A DNA stretch of 64,000 nt from JAXDMU01 sp963762435 (GCA_963762435.1 CAVXLN010000015.1:186001-250000); one strand, 5' to 3'. Shown: positions 25,993 through 34,301, counted from the stretch's first letter. Numbers and translations are program-made. Notes: a model not told the origin generated them from the letters alone.

Positions 25993-26819
25993 GTCGCCGC
26001 CACGAAATCGGCGATGAGCCGATTGACCGCGTCGCCCGCGGCGACATGCGGCATATGGCCGACCGCACTCAGCAGATAGCTCGGCGCATCGGCCGGCAGC
26101 CAGCCTGCGGGCGGCAGTGCTATGACCGGATCGTCCTTGCCCCAGATGAATTGAATCGGGCAGGGAATGCGCGTCCAGTCGATCGGTGGGGCCGTCAGAT
26201 TGCGCACATCCGGGACGTTCCGTTCCAGGAACGCCGCCATCTGGCCGCGCAGCTGCGGCTGCGACAGGCGGGCGAACAGGCCGCGCGCGAACAGCGTGGT
26301 GTTGATCGCGGCGCCACCGAAGAGCGTGCGGGCGCAGGCTTCGGCATCCTCGCGGGTCGAGACCTGCGTCATCCGCTCGAGAAAGGCATGATCGTAATGC
26401 GGCGAGATGCCGGCGCAGGCGATCAGCGTCAGGCTGCGCGGCACGAGCCTTTGTTGCTCGACCAGGCTCAGCAGCAGCCTTCCGCCCAGCGAATGGCCGA
26501 TCAGATGCGGCCGCTCGAGGCCGAGCGTGGCGATGGCGGCCTCGAGCCAGTCGATCAGATCCCACCAGCTCGTACAGCCGGATGCCGAGCCGGATCTGCC
26601 ATGGCCGGGTAGATCGAGGGCGACGACATGATGGTCGCGCGCCAACAGGCCCAGATTGAATTGCCAGGTCAGCATGTCGCCGCAGAAGCCATGCAGCAGC
26701 AGGACGGGGGGCTGTGCCGGATCGCCCAGCCGCAGGAGGCCGGTTTCGATCCCCGCGATCGGCATGGTCTCAGGCCGGATCCTCGGTGCGCTGCGTGGTG
26801 CCACGGCGATGTCGGACAA
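25956..26819 (-). CDS. Alpha/beta hydrolase (esterase/thioesterase type)
   Basis: A 287-residue protein from a TTG start with GGAG eleven bases upstream; ATG 26765 is an alternative. The fold signatures are VLLLHGFCGDMLTWQFNLGLLA with the oxyanion HGF, the nucleophile elbow IGHSLGG, the acid region FIWGKDDPVI and the histidine in VGHMPHVAAGD. The protein is cytoplasmic (no signal peptide). Next to FabH-like and ACP genes it could release or transfer an acyl chain, but the reaction is unknown. Its 3' end overlaps the converging FabH-like gene. Confidence 0.78.
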   Translation of the reverse strand: MSDIAVAPRSAPRIRPETMPIAGIETGLLRLGDPAQPPVLLLHGFCGDMLTWQFNLGLLARDHHVVALDLPGHGRSGSASGCTSWWDLIDWLEAAIATLGLERPHLIGHSLGGRLLLSLVEQQRLVPRSLTLIACAGISPHYDHAFLERMTQVSTREDAEACARTLFGGAAINTTLFARGLFARLSQPQLRGQMAAFLERNVPDVRNLTAPPIDWTRIPCPIQFIWGKDDPVIALPPAGWLPADAPSYLLSAVGHMPHVAAGDAVNRLIADFVAATHPQTSVVAAQE

Positions 26820-26898
26820 GGTTCTGTTATCTCCGGCTTTTCCACCGAACTATCGTGTATCGACTAAAATTTGCGTTAAGAATGATCGAATTCGCCTA

Positions 26899-27010
26899 GA
26901 GTCGGATGCGATCAGGTCGAATCGACCTGATCGCTGAATCCGTCTCTAAACATTTGAATCAGAGAGCGATTCAGACATTAGGTCGGCTCGACCTAATGTC
27001 ATCGCGCTCT
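26899..27010. repeat. Dispersed intergenic repeat copy B with two tandem hairpins
   Basis: The first part (26899-26956) matches the repeat at 8043-8100. It contains a perfect palindromic hairpin at 26910-26932 (10-bp stem, loop AAT). A second perfect hairpin at 26974-27000 has a 12-bp stem and a GCT loop, and is extended outward by AGAGCG/CGCTCT (26963-27010). It ends ten bases before the pseG start codon, so it would lie in the leader or promoter of that operon. Both hairpins share the core AGGTCG, as expected for a repeat family. Confidence 0.65.
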
Positions 27011-27020
27011 AGAAAGATCG

Positions 27021-28019
27021 ATGGCCGCCTTTCTCTTCCGCGCCGACGCGAGCCCTGCCATGGGAATCGGGCATGTCATGCGCTGCCTCGCGATCGCCGA
27101 GGCGCTCAATGATCGCGGCCATCGCTGCCACTTTGCGTCGTCCGATCTGACCGAAGCGGCCGAGGCGCGGCTCGATCGCGAAGGGATTGTCCGACACCGG
27201 CTCGATCCGTCAGCATCCTTTGAGCCGTTGATCGCGGCCGTCGATCCGGCGGCGCTCATCATCGATGGCTATCATTTCCCGTCGGCTTGGCGCGGCCGGA
27301 TCAGGGCTCTCGGACGTCCTGTGCTGAGTTTTCAGGATCATGACGATCCGACGCCGCTCCATGCCGATCTCATCGTCAATCCGCCCGGCCACGGGAACCG
27401 GCAGGCAGCCCCCAACGCCCTTTGGATCGGCGGTGCCGCGGCAGTGCTGCTCCGGCGGGAATTGCGGCAGGCGGCGGAGCCGCCCTTGCTGCCGATCGGC
27501 GAGCGCCCTTCGATCCTGGTGAGCTTCGGCGGCACCGATCCGGCTGGCCTTACGCTGCCGGTCGCATCGGCACTCCGGGGCTGTCTGCCGCAAATTCCAC
27601 TCGATATCGTGATCGGGCGCGGTGTCGCCGAGGGCGAGCGCGTTGCTGCAGCGACGGCGGCACTCGGGCCGGAGGTCCGCGTGCATCTCGATCCGCCGGC
27701 CATGGGACCGCTGATGCGCCGGAGCGGCCTCGCCGTTTCGGCCGCCGGCGGCACGGTCGGTGAGCTTGCCGCCTTGGGCGTGCCTGCCATCATCGCGGTC
27801 GTGGCCGAGAATCAACGGCTCGGCGCCGAGGCGGCGGCGCGCGACGGCTGGTGCCGCGCCGCGCCGGCCGATCGGGACGCCTTGGCCGAGGCGGCCTCGG
27901 CCCTTTGGCAGGATGCCACCCTTCGTGCCGCCATGGCCGAGCGGGCGCGGTCGCTCGTCGATGGGCGCGGCGCCGATCGGGTGGTGGATGCGCTCCTCGG
28001 CATTTGTGCAAATCTTTAG
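27021..28019 (+). CDS. pseG: UDP-2,4-diacetamido-2,4,6-trideoxy-beta-L-altropyranose hydrolase
   Basis: A 332-residue GT-B fold hydrolase. The N-terminal FRADASPAMGIGHVMRCLAIAEAL carries the PseG/SpsG signature with the catalytic histidine in GIGHVMRC. The C-terminal SILVSFGGTDPAGLTLPVASAL and VSAAGGTVGELAALGVPAIIA are the nucleotide-sugar binding regions. PseG removes UDP from the altrosamine intermediate to give the free sugar that PseI condenses with phosphoenolpyruvate. It is the first gene of an eight-gene plus-strand run to 33919, directly preceding pseI as in many pseudaminic acid clusters. Sps-type pathways use the same pair, so the exact stereoisomer is not proven. Confidence 0.88.
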   Translation: MAAFLFRADASPAMGIGHVMRCLAIAEALNDRGHRCHFASSDLTEAAEARLDREGIVRHRLDPSASFEPLIAAVDPAALIIDGYHFPSAWRGRIRALGRPVLSFQDHDDPTPLHADLIVNPPGHGNRQAAPNALWIGGAAAVLLRRELRQAAEPPLLPIGERPSILVSFGGTDPAGLTLPVASALRGCLPQIPLDIVIGRGVAEGERVAAATAALGPEVRVHLDPPAMGPLMRRSGLAVSAAGGTVGELAALGVPAIIAVVAENQRLGAEAAARDGWCRAAPADRDALAEAASALWQDATLRAAMAERARSLVDGRGADRVVDALLGICANL

Positions 28020-28049
28020 GTAACGACCTCGCTCTATCCTGCCGCCCAA

Positions 28050-29120
28050 ATGACCCGAGCGGAGCCAGATGTCGTGACAGGCGAATTCGCCATAGCCGGC
28101 CGCAAGATCGGACCGGACCAGCCGCCCTACCTCATCGCCGAGTTGAGCGGCAATCACGGCGGCGATCACGACCGCGTCCACCGCATGCTCGATGCCGCCA
28201 AAGCAGCGGGTGCCGATGCGGTCAAGATCCAGACCTACACGGCCGATACGCTGACCATCGATCATGACGGGCCGGGCTTTCGCTTGGGCGGCGGGCTCTG
28301 GGAAGGGCGCACGCTCTACGATCTCTATCAGGAAGGCACGCTGCCCTGGGCCTGGCATGAAAGCCTGTTCCGCCACGCGCGCGAGATTGGCTTGCCGCTC
28401 TTCAGCTCGCCCTTCGATGCGAGTGCCGTCGAGCTGCTGGAAGGGCTCGGCGCACCCGCTTTCAAGATTGCTTCCTTCGAGCTGGTCGACCTGCCGCTCA
28501 TCCGCCGTGCGGCGCGTTCCGGCAAGCCGCTCATCTTCTCGACCGGCATGGCGAGCCTGGGCGAGATCGGCGAGGCGATCGAGGCCGCAGGCGATGTGCC
28601 GGTCATGCTGCTCCACTGCACCAGCGGTTATCCGACCCCGCCCGAGGATTGCGATCTCCGGACCATCCCGCATCTCGCCGGCTGTTTCGGCACGCTGGTC
28701 GGGCTCTCCGATCACACGCTCGGTGTCGCGGCTCCTGTGGCTGCCGTGGCGCTCGGCGCCGTCATGGTCGAGAAGCACTTCATGCTGTCGCGCGCCGATG
28801 GCGGCGTCGATTCCGCCTTCTCGCTCGAGCCGCAGGAATTCAAAGCGATGGCCGATGCCTGCCGGACCGCCTGGGCAGCCCTTGGCAAGGTCGATTACTC
28901 GATCAAGGAAAGCGAGCGCGGTAGCCGCTTCTATCGCCGCTCGCTCTATATCGTGGCCGATGTCGCTGCTGGCGAAGTGTTGAGCACTCAGCATGTCCGC
29001 TCGATCCGCCCGGCCTATGGGCTGGCGCCGAAGCATCTCGACGAGGTGCTGGGCCGGCGCGCGACGCGGGCCTTGAAGCGCGGCGAGCCCCTGGAATGGA
29101 GCATGGTCGGGCCGGCCTGA
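28050..29120 (+). CDS. pseI: Pseudaminic acid synthase (NeuB family)
   Basis: A 356-residue protein with an N-terminal TIM-barrel (PYLIAELSGNHGGDHDRVHRMLDAAKAAGADAVKIQTYTADTLTI) and a C-terminal SAF/antifreeze-like domain (RRSLYIVADVAAGEVLSTQHVRSIRPAYGLAPK). The IQTYTADTLT block favours PseI over sialic acid synthase NeuB. The reaction condenses phosphoenolpyruvate with the 6-carbon diacetamido sugar to make a nonulosonic acid; the metal-binding histidines in LLHCTSGYP and MVEKHFMLSR are present. It lies 30 bases after pseG and overlaps the start of the cytidylyltransferase gene by one base. Confidence 0.88.
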   Translation: MTRAEPDVVTGEFAIAGRKIGPDQPPYLIAELSGNHGGDHDRVHRMLDAAKAAGADAVKIQTYTADTLTIDHDGPGFRLGGGLWEGRTLYDLYQEGTLPWAWHESLFRHAREIGLPLFSSPFDASAVELLEGLGAPAFKIASFELVDLPLIRRAARSGKPLIFSTGMASLGEIGEAIEAAGDVPVMLLHCTSGYPTPPEDCDLRTIPHLAGCFGTLVGLSDHTLGVAAPVAAVALGAVMVEKHFMLSRADGGVDSAFSLEPQEFKAMADACRTAWAALGKVDYSIKESERGSRFYRRSLYIVADVAAGEVLSTQHVRSIRPAYGLAPKHLDEVLGRRATRALKRGEPLEWSMVGPA

Positions 29121-29836
29121 TGCGCATCGTCGCCATCACCCAGGCACGCATGGGCTCGACCCGGCTGCCGGGCAAGATCATGCTGCCGCTCCTGGGTGAG
29201 CCGATGCTCGTTCATCATCTTCGCCGGCTGGAGCGGGCGAAACGGATCGACGGGCTGATCGTGGCGACGACCGACGATGCGTCGAGTGCGCCGATCGTCG
29301 AGCTCTGCGACCGGCTCGGCATCGAAAGCTTCCACGGCTCGGAGACGGATGTGTTGGCGCGCTTCCACGGCGCCGCCGAGGCGGCGCAAGCCGATCTCGT
29401 CGTGCGCGTAACCTCGGATTGCCCGCTGATCGATCCGGCGCTGATCGATAACGCGATCGAGCGGGTGCTCGAGGGCGCCGATTATGCCTCGGTCGATGTC
29501 GGCTCGTATCCACGCGGCTGCGATGCCGAAGCGTTCCGCCGCCAGGCGCTCGACGAGGCTTTCCTTGAAGCGGTCGATCCAGCCGAGCGCGAGCATGTCA
29601 CCCCCTTCATCTATCGCCGACCGGAGCGGTACCGGCTCGATTCCGTCGGCGGCGGCGACGGGGCGGAGTTCCGGCTCTGCGTCGACGAGGCAGCCGATTT
29701 CCGCCTGATCGCGACGCTGGCCGAAGCGCTGGCGCCGTGTGGCCAGGAGTGGGGCTGGCGCGATTGCGTGGCGCTTTTGCGCCAGCATCCGGACTGGGCC
29801 GCGATCAACCGATCGGTGGCGCAGAAGAAAGCGTGA
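29120..29836 (+). CDS. SpsF-type cytidylyltransferase, probable CMP-nonulosonate synthetase
   Basis: A 238-residue nucleotidyltransferase: MRIVAITQARMGSTRLPGKIMLPLLGEPMLVHHLRRL at the N-terminus is the activated-nucleotide binding signature, and RVTSDCPLIDPALID contributes the metal-binding aspartate. It belongs to the COG1861/SpsF group rather than the NeuA/PseF group. With pseG and pseI directly upstream it is the best candidate to make the CMP-activated nonulosonate used by the DUF115 transferase. The ATG overlaps the pseI stop codon. Substitution of SpsF type for PseF is also seen in Bacillus sps clusters. Confidence 0.8.
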   Translation: MRIVAITQARMGSTRLPGKIMLPLLGEPMLVHHLRRLERAKRIDGLIVATTDDASSAPIVELCDRLGIESFHGSETDVLARFHGAAEAAQADLVVRVTSDCPLIDPALIDNAIERVLEGADYASVDVGSYPRGCDAEAFRRQALDEAFLEAVDPAEREHVTPFIYRRPERYRLDSVGGGDGAEFRLCVDEAADFRLIATLAEALAPCGQEWGWRDCVALLRQHPDWAAINRSVAQKKA

Positions 29837-29936
29837 CGGCGATCGCGTTAATTCGGCTCAAAAGCCTTCGTTAACCAAATTCCTGCTAGACCGGTCGGTG
29901 ATGGCATTTTCGCCGAACCAGGGACCGAGCCGAACG

Positions 29937-30170
29937 ATGAAAACCGCGGAATTCCTCGCCCATCTCGATGACATGCTGGAACTGGACCCGGGCACGCTCA
30001 AGGGCGACGAGCAGCTGAGCGACATCCCCGAATGGGACAGCCTCGCCGTCATCAGCTTCATCGCGCTCGTCGACGAGCAGTTCGAGATCATTCTCGAAGG
30101 CGAGAAGCTGGCCGAGGCGAAGTCCATCGCTGACCTCATCAGCCTCCTGGGTGGGCGCGTCGCGGGCTGA
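29937..30170 (+). CDS. Acyl carrier protein
   Basis: A 77-residue, acidic, all-helical protein. Ser35 in PEWDSLAVISFI is the expected 4'-phosphopantetheine attachment site. It is a dedicated ACP between a nonulosonate cytidylyltransferase and FabG-like, Rieske and FabH-like genes. It therefore probably carries a specialised acyl group for glycan modification rather than serving bulk fatty acid synthesis. The AUG at 29937 is preceded by a GGGACCGAGCC stretch. Confidence 0.85.
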   Translation: MKTAEFLAHLDDMLELDPGTLKGDEQLSDIPEWDSLAVISFIALVDEQFEIILEGEKLAEAKSIADLISLLGGRVAG

Positions 30171-30174
30171 CGCC

Positions 30175-30936
30175 ATGCCCGCGAACCCGATGGATCTCAC
30201 CGGCCGGCATGTGCTGGTCACCGGCGCCTCCTCGGGCATCGGGCGGGCTGCGGCTGTGTTGCTGGCAGACCTGGGCGCACGGGTAACGATCACCGGGCGG
30301 GATGCCGCCCGGCTCGACGCGACGCTCGAACGCATGAGCGGGGAGGGGCATCGCACTGCCCCGATCGATCTCGGCGCCATCGACGCGATCCCGGTCTGGC
30401 TCAAGGAGCAGGCGGCATCCGGCGGCCCTTTCAGCGGGCTCGCCCATTGCGCCGGCATCCAGGTGTCGAAGCCGATCCGCAGTACCGACGACGCCTTCAT
30501 GACCGACATGTTCCGCGTCAATATCGGCAGCGGCCTGGCGCTCGCACGCGGGTTCCGCCAGCGTGGCTGCGCCGTCGAAGGCGCCGGCATCGTGTTCGTG
30601 GCTTCGGCCTCCGCCTATGTCGGCCAGGCCGGCAATGTCGTCTATTGTGCCACCAAAGGGGCGATCGTCTCGGCCGCCCGCGCCCTCGCGGTGGAGCTCG
30701 CGCGCGACAAGATCCGGGTCAATTGCGTGGCGCCGGCGCTGGTCGATACCGAGATGGCCGACCGGTTCCGCTCGACCATGAGCGAGGCGCAGTTCGCCGA
30801 ATATCTGACCCACTATCCCATGGGCATCGGCAAGCCGGAGGATGTCGCCAACGCCATCGCCTTCCTCATCGCCGACACGGCCCGCTGGGTCACGGGCTCC
30901 AGCCTGCTGCTCGATGGCGGGCTGCTGGCCGGCTGA
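30175..30936 (+). CDS. FabG-like short-chain dehydrogenase/reductase (copy 1)
   Basis: A 253-residue classical SDR from ATG 30175. The cofactor motif is VTGASSGIGRAAAVL; the NAG-like region reads AHCAGI; the catalytic residues are Ser in FVASASAYVG and the YCATK pair (Y-x3-K). It has the typical C-terminal SSLLLDGGLLAG. FabG-like enzymes reduce 3-oxoacyl-ACP to 3-hydroxyacyl-ACP. Four bases separate it from the ACP gene, supporting ACP-bound substrate. A sugar oxidoreductase role cannot be excluded. Confidence 0.82.
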   Translation: MPANPMDLTGRHVLVTGASSGIGRAAAVLLADLGARVTITGRDAARLDATLERMSGEGHRTAPIDLGAIDAIPVWLKEQAASGGPFSGLAHCAGIQVSKPIRSTDDAFMTDMFRVNIGSGLALARGFRQRGCAVEGAGIVFVASASAYVGQAGNVVYCATKGAIVSAARALAVELARDKIRVNCVAPALVDTEMADRFRSTMSEAQFAEYLTHYPMGIGKPEDVANAIAFLIADTARWVTGSSLLLDGGLLAG

Positions 30937-30940
30937 TGCC

Positions 30941-32032
30941 ATGACCGTTCCGGGACTCGATCCGAGCGATTACTTCGACACCGAAACATTTGCCGCCGAG
31001 CGCCGCCTGTTCGAACGCAGCTGGCAGCTGGTGGGACTGTGCTCCGACCTTGCTCAGCATCAGGATTTCATCACAGCCACGCTCGCCGGCCGCAGCGTCG
31101 TCATCCAGAATTTCGAGGGCGCCCTCAAGGGCTTCCACAATGTCTGCTCGCACCGCCATGCGCGGATCCGGTCGACCGCGTGCGGGAACGGGCTGCTGCG
31201 CTGCCCCTATCATGGCTGGACCTATAATGGCGAGGGTGTGCCGGTCGGCATTCCCGGCAATGCCGAGTTTTTCGGCCTCGACCGTGCTGCCCGGAAAGAG
31301 CTGGCGCTGGCGCCGATCGCCGTCGAGTGCCTCGGCAATCTCGTCTTCGCACGGCTGGAGCCCACGGGAGAGAGTGTCGGCGATTGGCTCGGCGCCTATG
31401 CCGAGCCGCTCGAGCATCTGGGCAGCCTTTTCACCCAGCCCTTCGATCGTCAGAGTGTCGATTGGGCAGTCAATTGGAAAATCGGCATCGAAAGTGCCAT
31501 CGAAGGCTATCATCTCGATCTCATCCACCCAGAGAGCTTCCGGCCACTGACCGCGGGCGCGCTGCCGGCCGAGTTCGCGGGACCGCATTCCTACGGCCCG
31601 ACCGAGCTTTCGGCCGAGGGCCGGCAATCGATTGAGCGCATGGGGGCGAAGCTCGGCCTCGCGCGCACCGAGCGCTACACGCGCTACGACCATTTCTTCC
31701 TGTTCCCGAACATGATGGCGATCGCGAGCGCCGGCACCATCCTGTCGCTGCAGATCTACGAGCCGACGGGGCCGGAAACGACGCGGCTGCGCTTCTGGAT
31801 GCTGACTGGCACCTCCTCGAAGCCGGCGCAGCGCCAGGGCGTCGCCGGCCGCGCGATCGAAGGCTCGCTCAAGGAGTTCAACGACCGCGTTCTGGCCGAG
31901 GATCAGGCAATCTCGGAATCGGTCCAGCGCGGCAAGCATCTGGCGGCGCGCGCCGCCGTGCTGGGCAGCAACGAGGATCGGATCTCGGCATTCCACGCTG
32001 CATGGCGGAATTCGGTCTTTAACGCAAATTAA
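30941..32032 (+). CDS. Rieske non-heme iron oxygenase (glycan locus copy 2)
   Basis: A 363-residue paralogue of the protein at 12170-13288. The Rieske ligands are Cys69-x-His71 and Cys88-x2-His91 (CSHRHARIRSTAC, RCPYHGW). The catalytic iron motif is NWKIGIESAIEGYHLDLIHPESF. Both copies share VPVGIPGN and HWQLVGL/SWQLVGL blocks. The gene is four bases after the SDR gene and 45 before the FabH-like gene. Direct linkage to ACP, SDR and FabH suggests hydroxylation of an acyl or acyl-sugar substrate; the electron donor is not encoded nearby. Confidence 0.85.
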   Translation: MTVPGLDPSDYFDTETFAAERRLFERSWQLVGLCSDLAQHQDFITATLAGRSVVIQNFEGALKGFHNVCSHRHARIRSTACGNGLLRCPYHGWTYNGEGVPVGIPGNAEFFGLDRAARKELALAPIAVECLGNLVFARLEPTGESVGDWLGAYAEPLEHLGSLFTQPFDRQSVDWAVNWKIGIESAIEGYHLDLIHPESFRPLTAGALPAEFAGPHSYGPTELSAEGRQSIERMGAKLGLARTERYTRYDHFFLFPNMMAIASAGTILSLQIYEPTGPETTRLRFWMLTGTSSKPAQRQGVAGRAIEGSLKEFNDRVLAEDQAISESVQRGKHLAARAAVLGSNEDRISAFHAAWRNSVFNAN

Positions 32033-32077
32033 GCTCTCTCGCTAGAACTCTCGCGAGAGATTGAGGAGGCTGGTGCC

Positions 32078-33151
32078 ATGAAAGCGACAATCCAAGGGGT
32101 CCGCATCGCCGGCCTCGCCGCCGGCGTGCCGGTCGGGCGCCATTCCTTTTTGGAAACGCCGGAAATGTTCACTCTCGAGGAGGCGCAGAAGCTGACCGGC
32201 AGCATCGGTGTCATCGAGCGCCGCATCGCGCCGAAGCATCTGCTGGCGTCCGATCTGGCAGTCGCGGCGGCCGAGAAGCTGCTCGCCGATCTCGATTGGG
32301 ATCCGGCCAGCATCGAGGTGCTGATCTTCATCACCCAGGGCCCGGACTACCTGCTGCCGGCGACCTCCTGCCTGATCCAGAAACGGCTGGGATTGCCGCG
32401 CAGCTGTGCCGCGTTCGATGTCAATCTCGGCTGCTCGGGCTATGTCTACGGTATCTGGCAGGTGGCGCAGCTGCTCTCGGGTTCGACCAGCGGGCGGGCG
32501 TTGCTGTTGTGCGGCGATATCAGCTCGCGGCTGCTGCTCTCAGACGACCGCTCGACCCGACCGCTGTTCGGCGATGCGGGGACGGCGACCGCGTTCGAGA
32601 AGGTCGAGGGCGCCACACCCATTCATGTGGCGCTCGGCACCGATGGCGGCGGCGGCGAGCATATCTCGATCAAGGCCGGCGGCCTGCGCCGCAGCCTGGT
32701 GCCGGCGCTTGCCGGCGGAGACGCAGGCTCGCTCTATGAGGAGGCGCATCTCCATTTGAACGGGCCGGAGGTCTTCGCCTTCACGCTCCGCGCCGTGCCG
32801 GCTATGGTGCGCGAGACGTTGCAACATGCCGAGATCAGCCTGGAAAACCTCGATTTCTGCGTCATGCACCAGGCCAATAAATTCATCCTCGAGCATCTCC
32901 GCAACAAGACAAAGATCCCGCCCGAGAAGTTCGTCTTGAATATGGAGAAGTTCGGCAATACGAGTTCGGCCTCGATTCCGCTCGCGATCTGCGACCGGCT
33001 GGCGGATCAGGTCGCGGCACAGCCGACCAAACTGCTGCTGGGCGGGTTCGGTGTCGGTTGGTCCTGGGGCGGCGTGGTGCTCGATCTCGGGCCGATCAAG
33101 CGGCCGAGCGTCGTCGATGTGCCGGACGATTTCCCCACGCTCGAGCTCTAG
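32078..33151 (+). CDS. FabH-like 3-oxoacyl-ACP synthase III (copy 2)
   Basis: A 357-residue ketoacyl synthase III homologue. The triad is intact: Cys119 in NLGCSGYVYG, His264 in MHQANKFILE, Asn294 in FGNTSSASIP. It shares the LGCSGYVYG and HLNGPEVFAFTL/HMNGPEVFNFTL blocks with copy 1 at 24958. A ribosome-binding site GAGGAGG sits upstream of the ATG. It is embedded in the pseG-pseI-ACP-SDR-Rieske operon and ends seven bases before the second SDR gene, so it should extend or transfer an acyl group on the dedicated ACP. Confidence 0.85.
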   Translation: MKATIQGVRIAGLAAGVPVGRHSFLETPEMFTLEEAQKLTGSIGVIERRIAPKHLLASDLAVAAAEKLLADLDWDPASIEVLIFITQGPDYLLPATSCLIQKRLGLPRSCAAFDVNLGCSGYVYGIWQVAQLLSGSTSGRALLLCGDISSRLLLSDDRSTRPLFGDAGTATAFEKVEGATPIHVALGTDGGGGEHISIKAGGLRRSLVPALAGGDAGSLYEEAHLHLNGPEVFAFTLRAVPAMVRETLQHAEISLENLDFCVMHQANKFILEHLRNKTKIPPEKFVLNMEKFGNTSSASIPLAICDRLADQVAAQPTKLLLGGFGVGWSWGGVVLDLGPIKRPSVVDVPDDFPTLEL

Positions 33152-33157
33152 CATCCG

Positions 33158-33919
33158 ATGAGCGCCGATCTGGCCGGCCGCCGCATTCTCATCACCGGCG
33201 CCTCGGCCGACAGCGATATCGGGCTCGGCATCGCCTTGAAGCTTGCAGAGCGCGGCGCCCGGCTGGTCCTGGCGGGCCGGCGACCGGAGCCGCTCGAGGC
33301 GACGCGCGAGCAATTGCCGCGAGCCGGCGAACATCTCGCTGCAGCCTTCGATCTCACCGATCTCGACGCCATCCCGGCCTGGCTCAAAGGGCTCGCGGCC
33401 GAGGGCGGCGCCTTCGCCGGCATCGTCCATAGCGCCTCGCACCAGGGTTATTCACCCATCGCCAAGATCGACCGGGCCGAGTTCGACCGCTATTTCGGCC
33501 TCAATGTCGGTGCCGCCATCCTGCTCGCGCGCGCGTTCCGGCAGCGCAATGTTGCGGCCCCCGAAGCAGCACTCCTCTATATCGGCTCGGTCGCGGGACT
33601 GCGCGGCCAGAAGGGGCGGGTGCTCTATGCCGCATCCAAGGCGGCGCTGGCGGCGGTGACGCGCTCGGCGGCACTCGAGCTCGCCGATCTCGGCATAAGG
33701 GTCAATTGCGTGGCTCCGGCGCTGGTCCGTGGGGGGCAGGCCGAGAAGCAATTCGCGCTCCTTTCCGCTGAGCAGAACAAGGCGCTCGAAGCCGCGCATC
33801 CGCTTGGCCTCGGTGTTCCGAGCGACGTCGCTGAGGCCGTGGCCTTCCTGCTTTCGCCCGCGGCGCGCTGGATCACCGGCGTCACGCTGCCGGTCGATGG
33901 CGGCTTCATGGCGGTATAG
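33158..33919 (+). CDS. FabG-like short-chain dehydrogenase/reductase (copy 2)
   Basis: A 253-residue SDR that closes the operon. The cofactor loop ITGASADSDIGLGIA carries a few extra residues compared with the usual TGASSGIG, as in enoyl reductase-like SDRs. The catalytic serine is in LLYIGSVAG and the Y-x3-K pair in LYAASK. The C-terminal ITGVTLPVDGGFMAV is typical of ACP-dependent reductases. It may perform a second reduction (ketoacyl or enoyl) on the ACP-bound chain. The 3' end overlaps the converging NUDIX gene by 14 bases. Confidence 0.8.
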   Translation: MSADLAGRRILITGASADSDIGLGIALKLAERGARLVLAGRRPEPLEATREQLPRAGEHLAAAFDLTDLDAIPAWLKGLAAEGGAFAGIVHSASHQGYSPIAKIDRAEFDRYFGLNVGAAILLARAFRQRNVAAPEAALLYIGSVAGLRGQKGRVLYAASKAALAAVTRSAALELADLGIRVNCVAPALVRGGQAEKQFALLSAEQNKALEAAHPLGLGVPSDVAEAVAFLLSPAARWITGVTLPVDGGFMAV

Positions 33920-34301
33920 GCAGGTTCTTGAAGAAATCGCGATAGACGGCGAGCGCGAGTGGCTCGACCGCGCAGGCCTGCGGGACCGTGAACCACTCAA
34001 GCGCCATGTGCTCGTCGCCAAGCAGCGCCGGCTCGCCGCCGTGCCAGCGGGTGACGAGGAAGAGGTGATGACAGGCGCCAGCTTCGGGCATTGAAATCCG
34101 CCCTAAGCTCGTGAAGTCGAGCGGCATCACACCGATTTCCTCCTCGACCTCACGGATCAGGGCCTGCTCGATCGTTTCGCCCGGCTCGACATGGCCGCCG
34201 ACAAGGTCCCAGCAGTCGGGATAATTCTTCTTGTGAGGTGCCCGCCTGGCCAGAAGGAGCCGCCGGTCGCGCAGGAGGAGGGCACAGGCGGTCGCTGTCA
34301 T
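33906..34301 (-). CDS. NUDIX hydrolase
   Basis: About 131 residues from ATG 34301, which has GAGG five bases upstream; ATG 34322 or a longer start at 34400 is possible. The NUDIX box is complete, GGHVEPGETIEQALIREVEEEIGV, matching G-x5-E-x7-REUxEExGU. The N-terminal CALLLRDRRLLLARRAPHKKNYPDCWDLVGGHVEPG is typical of MutT/ADP-ribose pyrophosphatase-like housekeeping enzymes. It hydrolyses an unidentified nucleoside diphosphate derivative. It is divergent from the secreted protein gene at 34420. Confidence 0.82.
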   Translation of the reverse strand: MTATACALLLRDRRLLLARRAPHKKNYPDCWDLVGGHVEPGETIEQALIREVEEEIGVMPLDFTSLGRISMPEAGACHHLFLVTRWHGGEPALLGDEHMALEWFTVPQACAVEPLALAVYRDFFKNLPIPP

